In this document: positions 12,782-15,336 of the stretch, in pieces
How the letters are laid out: each line of letters opens with the position of its first letter
Numbering within the stretch: the stretch's first letter is position 1
Assembly: GCA_030636125.1 (NCBI GenBank)
Contig: DAOVXM010000011.1
Location: 1-15,336, forward strand
Length of the DNA: 15,336 nt
Source of the DNA: Chloroflexota bacterium
GTDB taxonomy: Bacteria > Chloroflexota > Anaerolineae > Anaerolineales > UBA4823
Direction of reading: 5' to 3'
The notes under the pieces: model-generated
What the model saw: the letters and a program-made list of their open reading frames with translations, nothing else
The model's database searches: none
What the model was told of the DNA's origin: nothing
Position numbers and translations under genes: made by a program

Positions 12782-15128
12782 ATGGAGTTAGCGGCCAAAC
12801 AAGGGGTAGCACCACAAGAGTAACAAGAAAGACTACTAACGTCAGCGGCACACCGACTTTAAGATAATCTTTGAAGCGATACCCACCGGGACCCATTATA
12901 AGAACATTTGCTGGATGTCCTACCGGGCTGAGAAAGGCTGCAGATGCAGCAATCGCAACAGTCATAATAATTGCAGGTGGTGAAATATTCATATTTACCG
13001 CAGTGTTTATCGCAATCGGCACCATCAAAACAGTAACGACCGCGTTTGGCATAAATTGGGAAGCTAATAATGTTAATAAAAATATACCTCCAACCACTGC
13101 AAGGGAACCATAAACTCCAACCATATTCACGACGCCTCCAGCCAGGTAACTAGCTGTGCCGCTCTTTTCCATAGCGATTCCCAATGGCAACATGCCCGCG
13201 ATGAGAAAAACAGCTCGCCAATCGATATAATGGTAGGCTTCATCCATCGTTAAGCTACCACTCAGAACCATCAGTGTGCCCCCTATTACCGCCGCGATAG
13301 CGATAGGAAGCCATCCAAGTATTACGACCAACACCACGGATGCCATGATAAGAGTAGCTATAAGAGCTTTATTCTTTCTTGGAGCTTCCTGGATTTTCTC
13401 CGAAAATAATATGAAATCCGGCTCACTGGCCAATACCCTTAATTTCTCCCAACGCCCATGCAATAACAATGCATCCCCAAATCTCAAGACCATATCACGT
13501 AGATTGGAACGGTAAGCCTCACCATCGCGCCAGATGGCCAGAACACTCAGGCCAAATTTTTCACGAAAGTGAGTTTGCTTTAGGGTTTTACCCACCAACT
13601 TCGTCTGAGGAGACAGGACAGCTTCTACGAGCCCAACCTGTTCTGATTCCAAATCCATAAGGTCGGGTACGCCGTCGTACTCCACATCCAATTCATGTAG
13701 TGCACTCATCAGTGCTAGTTCCTCTTTCTTTCCTTCAACTAGTAAAACATCCTGGGCTGACAATCTTTCCGTTGGTTCAGGCATCAAGTATGTTTCATCA
13801 TTCCGTATTATTCCCAATACAGTGAGCCCGAACGCATCCCCAAGGCGGCTTTCTATCAAGGTCTTTCCGACTAAACTGGAATCTTTAGGCACTAATATAG
13901 CAAATAACAATTCACGTAAGGAGTATCCCCTGGCCGATGTCTCCTCATTAACCAAAATATCGGACGAATCCCTAAGCTTATCTAATTGTGTGTCACTTGC
14001 CTGACAGAGTAATCGATCTCCCAAACTTAATGTAATATCTTGTAAATTTGTCTTCATAGGGACATCGTTACGCCATATCGATAGTACGTTAACTCCATAC
14101 GAACCGCGTAAGTCAACTTGCTGTAAAGTCTTTCCAAGGAGGGAACTCTTTGGAGTAAGTTCCACTTCGACCAGCCCGATCTCATCTGAGACAAGGCTTT
14201 CTATAGACAAGTGTTCATCAATAATAAATGGTATCTTCTGTCCACGGAGTTCTTCCAATCGCTCTATGTCCCCAGAGACCAGTAGGCGGTCGCCTCCCTG
14301 TAATATTGTTCCCGTATCAGGTGACAATTGTGTGTGCCCATTACGGGCGATCCCAATCACATTTAATCCAATCGCAGAACCTATACGGCTCTCGACAAGG
14401 GTTTTTCCTGCCAGTGCAGAATCATCCGGTAAACGGATAACCAGGAGACGATCCTGGAGTTCAAACGCTTTCCTCAAAGACACATTGCCTGTTTCTCGTA
14501 ATTCTTTGGTCACATCTCGTGACGGGAGCAAATGACGTCCTACCAACACAACAAATATTATCCCCATAACCATTATCACTACACCGACAGGCGCGAAGTC
14601 GAAAAAGCTGAAAGGTTGCATCCCAAAATCGCGTAGAGCATCACTAGCCAGAATATTAGGCGGCGTACCTATCAGAGTCATCATTCCACCTAAAAGAGCC
14701 CCGAATGCCAAAGGCATTAGCAACTTTGAAGGAGGAATACGAATTTTCCGGGCAATGTAGATTACAACCGGTAATAATAATGCGACTACCCCCACATTAT
14801 TCATAAATGCTGACATGATACCTGCTGTCAACATAATTACTACGATTAAACGTGCTTCGCCTCGACCGGATAAGCGCAGTACTTGCCGGCCTATCACATT
14901 TGCTACACCAGTCCTGGACAATGCTCCACCCAAGATGAACACCGCCCAGACTGTAATTACAGCCGAATTACTAAAGCCTGATAAGGCCTCCTCCGGAGTG
15001 ACCAACCCGGTTAATGCCAGACTACCCAAGACTAGCATTGCTATCAGATCAATTCGCAGGCTTTCTGTGACGAGTAAGACAACAGCGATTAGGAGAATGG
15101 TTAGTGTTAATAAAATATCAAGGGTCAC
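12780..15128 (-). CDS. SLC13/DASS carrier with four RCK_C (TrkA-C) domains
   Basis: A 782-residue inner-membrane transporter. Residues 1-200 form the first membrane half, with FMNNVGVVALLLP (108-120) and IGTPPNIL (153-160) at the re-entrant hairpin positions of divalent anion/sodium symporters. Residues 585-780 form the second half, with QFMPNAVVTVLMVP (691-704) and SPVGHPANVLIMGPGGY (734-750). Between them are four RCK_C domains at about 227-295, 317-386, 409-476 and 498-566, each with a GKTL motif and a GD- or QD-containing strand near its end. Domains 1 and 3 resemble each other, as do 2 and 4, so a pair was duplicated. Plausible substrates are sulfate or dicarboxylates, with gating by a ligand of the RCK_C domains; neither can be fixed. 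The GTG at 15128 is the first usable start after an upstream in-frame stop; its ribosome site is weak. Confidence 0.92.
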   Translation of the reverse strand: MTLDILLTLTILLIAVVLLVTESLRIDLIAMLVLGSLALTGLVTPEEALSGFSNSAVITVWAVFILGGALSRTGVANVIGRQVLRLSGRGEARLIVVIMLTAGIMSAFMNNVGVVALLLPVVIYIARKIRIPPSKLLMPLAFGALLGGMMTLIGTPPNILASDALRDFGMQPFSFFDFAPVGVVIMVMGIIFVVLVGRHLLPSRDVTKELRETGNVSLRKAFELQDRLLVIRLPDDSALAGKTLVESRIGSAIGLNVIGIARNGHTQLSPDTGTILQGGDRLLVSGDIERLEELRGQKIPFIIDEHLSIESLVSDEIGLVEVELTPKSSLLGKTLQQVDLRGSYGVNVLSIWRNDVPMKTNLQDITLSLGDRLLCQASDTQLDKLRDSSDILVNEETSARGYSLRELLFAILVPKDSSLVGKTLIESRLGDAFGLTVLGIIRNDETYLMPEPTERLSAQDVLLVEGKKEELALMSALHELDVEYDGVPDLMDLESEQVGLVEAVLSPQTKLVGKTLKQTHFREKFGLSVLAIWRDGEAYRSNLRDMVLRFGDALLLHGRWEKLRVLASEPDFILFSEKIQEAPRKNKALIATLIMASVVLVVILGWLPIAIAAVIGGTLMVLSGSLTMDEAYHYIDWRAVFLIAGMLPLGIAMEKSGTASYLAGGVVNMVGVYGSLAVVGGIFLLTLLASQFMPNAVVTVLMVPIAINTAVNMNISPPAIIMTVAIAASAAFLSPVGHPANVLIMGPGGYRFKDYLKVGVPLTLVVFLVTLVVLPLVWPLTP

Positions 15129-15189
15129 GATATTTTCCGCAAAATAAGTGATATAGAATTAGTCCTGCTGTTATTTTAACATCATCTGA

Positions 15190-15195
15190 ATTATA
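15190..15195 (-). promoter_or_regulatory. -10 element upstream of SLC13-type gene
   Basis: A perfect TATAAT on the minus strand, about 62 bases before the GTG start. The candidate -35 (TTATCG, 16 bases upstream) matches only 3 of 6 positions, so the call rests on the -10 alone. Confidence 0.35.
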
Positions 15196-15268
15196 TCTTT
15201 GTCGGGCACATCGATAACTCACTATCAGTTTGTCGCCTATTATTCTTGAAGTCCAATATCAAGAGGTA

Positions 15269-15314
15269 GGGGTGGGGGTTTTTGCGGGCTTACGCCCGCA
15301 AAAACCCCCACCCC
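15269..15314. repeat. 21-bp perfect hairpin with G-rich arm
   Basis: The arms 15269-15289 and 15294-15314 pair over 21 bases with no mismatch, around the loop TTAC. The arm is built of G4-T-G5, then T5, then GCGGGC. The T-run lies inside the stem and precedes the GC-rich tip on both strands, so it does not have the order of a Rho-independent terminator. It stands upstream of the SLC13-type gene, and whatever follows is beyond the window. Confidence 0.8.
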
Positions 15315-15336
15315 CAGTCAATCACCACGGTAAATC

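Overview
The window reads as chromosomal DNA of a bacterium of moderate GC content. It is most plausibly an uncultured member of the Chloroflexota (Anaerolineae-like). This placement is inferred from the mix of genes: a nickel superoxide dismutase with its maturation protease, a membrane-anchored GerW-like protein outside any sporulation locus, an SLC13 carrier with many RCK_C domains, and a 4Fe-4S protein with a winged-helix-like N-terminus. No rRNA, tRNA, CRISPR array, transposase or phage gene was found.

Layout. Positions 1-2204 hold minus-strand genes: a 3'-truncated NUDIX hydrolase, an EamA/DMT transporter, then the sodX-sodN pair (maturation peptidase and Ni-SOD) with a near-consensus promoter. 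Divergent from sodN is a two-cluster ferredoxin (2507-2905), which ends at a bidirectional terminator shared with a convergent, predicted lipoprotein (3108-3974). Positions 4339-5484 form a tight plus-strand operon of three genes: an acidic helical protein, a small membrane-anchored protein that looks like a reduced GerW paralogue, and a full GerW/YtfJ-like protein with a glycine-rich loop and a C-terminal membrane anchor. Next come a STAS antagonist (5597-5932) and an RsbW-like HATPase (5955-6377), then a SAM methyltransferase (6494-7264) and a cysteine-rich iron-sulfur protein (7387-8463). That protein abuts, tail to tail, a minus-strand membrane/GAF/SpoIIE-type phosphatase (8464-10554). After an intergenic region holding the remains of a tiny membrane-protein gene come a DUF6798-like polytopic membrane protein (11053-12615) and a convergent SLC13/TrkA-C carrier (12780-15128). 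The window ends in a 21-bp perfect hairpin.

How the genes fit together. SodN and SodX form a self-contained Ni-SOD maturation unit. The STAS protein, the HATPase and the SpoIIE-type phosphatase supply the three parts of a partner-switching signalling circuit, with the phosphatase probably acting as the membrane-bound input, although it lies about 2 kb away on the other strand. Two proteins carry paired cysteine motifs for Fe-S clusters, and together with Ni-SOD they suggest a cell that handles low-potential redox chemistry and meets oxygen. The least understood part is the GerW-type operon.
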